A stretch of 52,224 nucleotides of DNA. Source: Pseudomonadota bacterium (lineage in GTDB: Bacteria; Pseudomonadota; Alphaproteobacteria; Micropepsales; Micropepsaceae). The notes below the pieces were generated by a model. That model had not been told where the DNA came from. It saw only the letters and a list, made by a program, of their open reading frames with translations, and searched no databases. This document shows, in pieces, positions 50,927-52,224 of this stretch. Position 1 is the stretch's first letter, and every line of letters begins with the position of its first letter. The stretch covers positions 1 to 52,224 of the forward strand of contig JAKOQZ010000001.1 in the NCBI GenBank assembly GCA_029778105.1, read 5' to 3'. Position numbers and translations under genes: made by a program.

Positions 50927-51490
50927 TTAGGCCGACTTGAGCGACTTCAGATGCTCGATGTGCTGCGCGACGGTCTTGGCCGCCTCGGCCGCGAACGTCT
51001 TGAACGGCTCGTCGGTGCCGCCGGCCGCATAATTCTCATGCAGCTTCAGCGACGCCTCATGCGCCGACAGCTGCTGCGCCAGATAGACGCTGTCGAAATT
51101 CGCGTCCTCGGCATCCTTCAGCTCGTCGATCATCTTCTGGTGCGCGTCGTCCAGCGAGCCCGGCGCCTCGCCCTCGGCCTGATCGATCAGCACCGCGAGC
51201 TTCGCGTTCGACGCCGTGTGGTCCGCGATCAGCATCTTCGCGAACGCCTTCACGTCCTCGTTCGTGCTGCGCTCCCAGGCGATATTCGCCGCTTCGATCT
51301 CATAGAGATTGCCGATCGTCGCGGCGTTGGCGTAGCCCTCGGTGGTCAGCTCGGTCGCGGCCTGCGCCTCCTGAACGGCTTCACCGGCGGGGCTCGCAGC
51401 GTTGGGCTGCATCTCTTCGCTCTGGGCGGCATAGGCGGCGAAGCTGAACGTGCTCGCCAGCAGCGCAGCGGCCAGGGTCATGCGTTTCAT
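50927..51490 (-). CDS. DUF4142 periplasmic protein
   Basis: This exported protein of the DUF4142 (ferritin-like helical bundle) family has 187 residues from the ATG at 51488-51490, with GGAGG upstream. The signal peptide is MKRMTLAAALLASTFSFAAY. The mature helical domain has EIEAANIAWERSTNEDVKAF, MLIADHTASNAKLAVLIDQ and LHENYAAGGTDEPFKTFAAE, the family pattern. A function in stress or metal handling is often suggested but not established. It is the first gene of a likely two-gene unit with the small basic gene. Confidence 0.88.
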   Translation of the reverse strand: MKRMTLAAALLASTFSFAAYAAQSEEMQPNAASPAGEAVQEAQAATELTTEGYANAATIGNLYEIEAANIAWERSTNEDVKAFAKMLIADHTASNAKLAVLIDQAEGEAPGSLDDAHQKMIDELKDAEDANFDSVYLAQQLSAHEASLKLHENYAAGGTDEPFKTFAAEAAKTVAQHIEHLKSLKSA

Positions 51491-51569
51491 GTCGAAAGTT
51501 CCTCCATGGGGCTTGTGGCCGCATGCGCCGGCGCGCGGCGCGAGGGCCGTATGGGAAAGCAACGCGTGG

Positions 51570-51590
51570 CCGCCGGTTTCGCTCCGGCGG
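51570..51590 (-). terminator. Hairpin downstream of purA
   Basis: CCGCCGG (51570-51576) and CCGGCGG (51584-51590) form a perfect 7-bp stem with a 7-base loop, 4 bp after the purA stop on the minus strand. The tail is not T-rich. Confidence 0.45.
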
Positions 51591-51594
51591 AACC

Positions 51595-52224
51595 TCAGTC
51601 CGCGAACGGATTGCGCACCAGGATCGTGTCCTCGCGCTCCGGACTGGTCGACAAAATCGCCACCGGCGCGTCGATCAGCTCCTCGATCCGGCGCACATAC
51701 TTCACCGCTTCGGCGGGAAGATCCTTCCACTGCCGCGCGCCCTGCGTCGTGCCCGACCATCCCGCCATGGTCTCGTAGATCGGCTCCACGCGGGCCTGCT
51801 CGGCGGGCGAGGCGGGGAAATAGTCGATCTCGCGCCCATCGAGCCGGTAACCCGTGGCGATGCGGATCTCGGGAAACCCGTCCAGCACGTCCAGCTTGGT
51901 CAGCGCGATGCCGCGAATGCCGCCGGTCTGCACCGTCTGGCGCACCAGCGTGGAATCGAACCAGCCGCAGCGCCGCTTGCGCCCGGTGACGACGCCGAAC
52001 TCATGGCCCTTCTGCCCGATCAACTCGCCGGTCGCATCCAGCAGCTCGGTCGGGAACGGCCCTTCGCCCACGCGCGTTGTGTAGGCCTTGCAGATGCCCA
52101 GCACATACCCCACCGCCGCCGGCCCGATGCCCGAGCCGGCCGCCGCCTGCCCCGCCACGCAGTTGGACGAGGTGACGTAAGGATACGTGCCGTGATCGAC
52201 ATCCAGCAGCGCGCCCTGCGCGCC
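51595..52224 (-). CDS. purA: Adenylosuccinate synthetase PurA (C-terminal part; runs off the window)
   Basis: PurA makes adenylosuccinate from IMP and aspartate with GTP, the first committed step to AMP. The frame is open from the window edge to the stop at 51595-51597, 209 residues. Visible blocks are [40 protein letters not shown] and [10 protein letters not shown], then [10 protein letters not shown]. The C-terminal [20 protein letters not shown] is also typical. The N-terminal P-loop is outside the window. The DUF4142 gene follows 104 bp downstream. Confidence 0.95.
   Translation of the reverse strand, partial: GAQGALLDVDHGTYPYVTSSNCVAGQAAAGSGIGPAAVGYVLGICKAYTTRVGEGPFPTELLDATGELIGQKGHEFGVVTGRKRRCGWFDSTLVRQTVQTGGIRGIALTKLDVLDGFPEIRIATGYRLDGREIDYFPASPAEQARVEPIYETMAGWSGTTQGARQWKDLPAEAVKYVRRIEELIDAPVAILSTSPEREDTILVRNPFAD

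Overview
The window is about 52 kb of high-GC DNA (roughly two thirds G+C by eye). It comes from a motile alphaproteobacterium of the Caulobacter/Hyphomonas/Maricaulis type. The evidence is the combination of CtrA, SciP, ChpT, FlbD, EipA (DUF1134), an HWE-family kinase, GANTC sites beside ctrA and TTAA-N7-TTAA CtrA boxes. It reads as ordinary chromosome: I see no insertion sequences, phage genes, CRISPR arrays or rRNA. There is one tRNA gene, tRNA-Glu(CTC).

Layout. 1-8.1 kb: the 5' part of mnmA, then flgK-flgL on the minus strand, divergent from fliK-flgD-flgE, followed by sciP. 8.1-14.2 kb: a GAF-PAS-PAS HWE histidine kinase, two paralogous Gly-rich secreted proteins, an ECF sigma/anti-sigma pair and a divergent secreted subtilisin-like protease. 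14.3-23.4 kb: a tight eight-gene flagellar operon fliF-fliG-fliH-fliN-flbD-flhA-flhF-flhG. 23.4-25.8 kb: lemA and a DUF2207 gene. 25.8-28.6 kb: fliI-fliJ divergent from ctrA. 28.6-32.5 kb: a Pr6Pr membrane protein, a PPOX-fold flavoprotein, a triple-CVNH secreted protein and a cytochrome P450. 32.6-35.7 kb: chpT with a single-domain response regulator, divergent from DUF3553-cysQ, then an FNR-type box, a 33-residue membrane peptide and a universal stress protein. 35.7-40 kb: nfeD with an SPFH protein, eipA, a LuxR-type regulator and secF. 40-44.3 kb: hrpB, tRNA-Glu, a small membrane protein and an RluD-type pseudouridine synthase. 44.3-47.7 kb: an H-NOX gas sensor with a hybrid kinase, then rpoH. 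47.7-52.2 kb: a trypsin-like protease, DUF2214, a Gdx-type SMR transporter, nitronate monooxygenase, a small basic protein, DUF4142 and the C-terminal part of purA.

How it fits together. The main theme is the CtrA cell-cycle and flagellar programme. The window holds the regulator (ctrA), its phosphodonor (chpT), its antagonist (sciP), the early flagellar operon and the sigma-54 activator flbD with a good sigma-54 promoter at fliK. Perfect CtrA boxes lie upstream of sciP, fliI, ctrA and chpT, and a near-perfect one lies upstream of fliF. The circuit is therefore partly wired inside this window, including a likely feedback from CtrA onto chpT.

The less familiar parts are the ECF/anti-sigma/subtilisin/Gly-rich cluster, the FNR-box micropeptide-usp unit, the triple-CVNH protein and the H-NOX-hybrid kinase pair. 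All functions are read from sequence motifs. No database search was possible.
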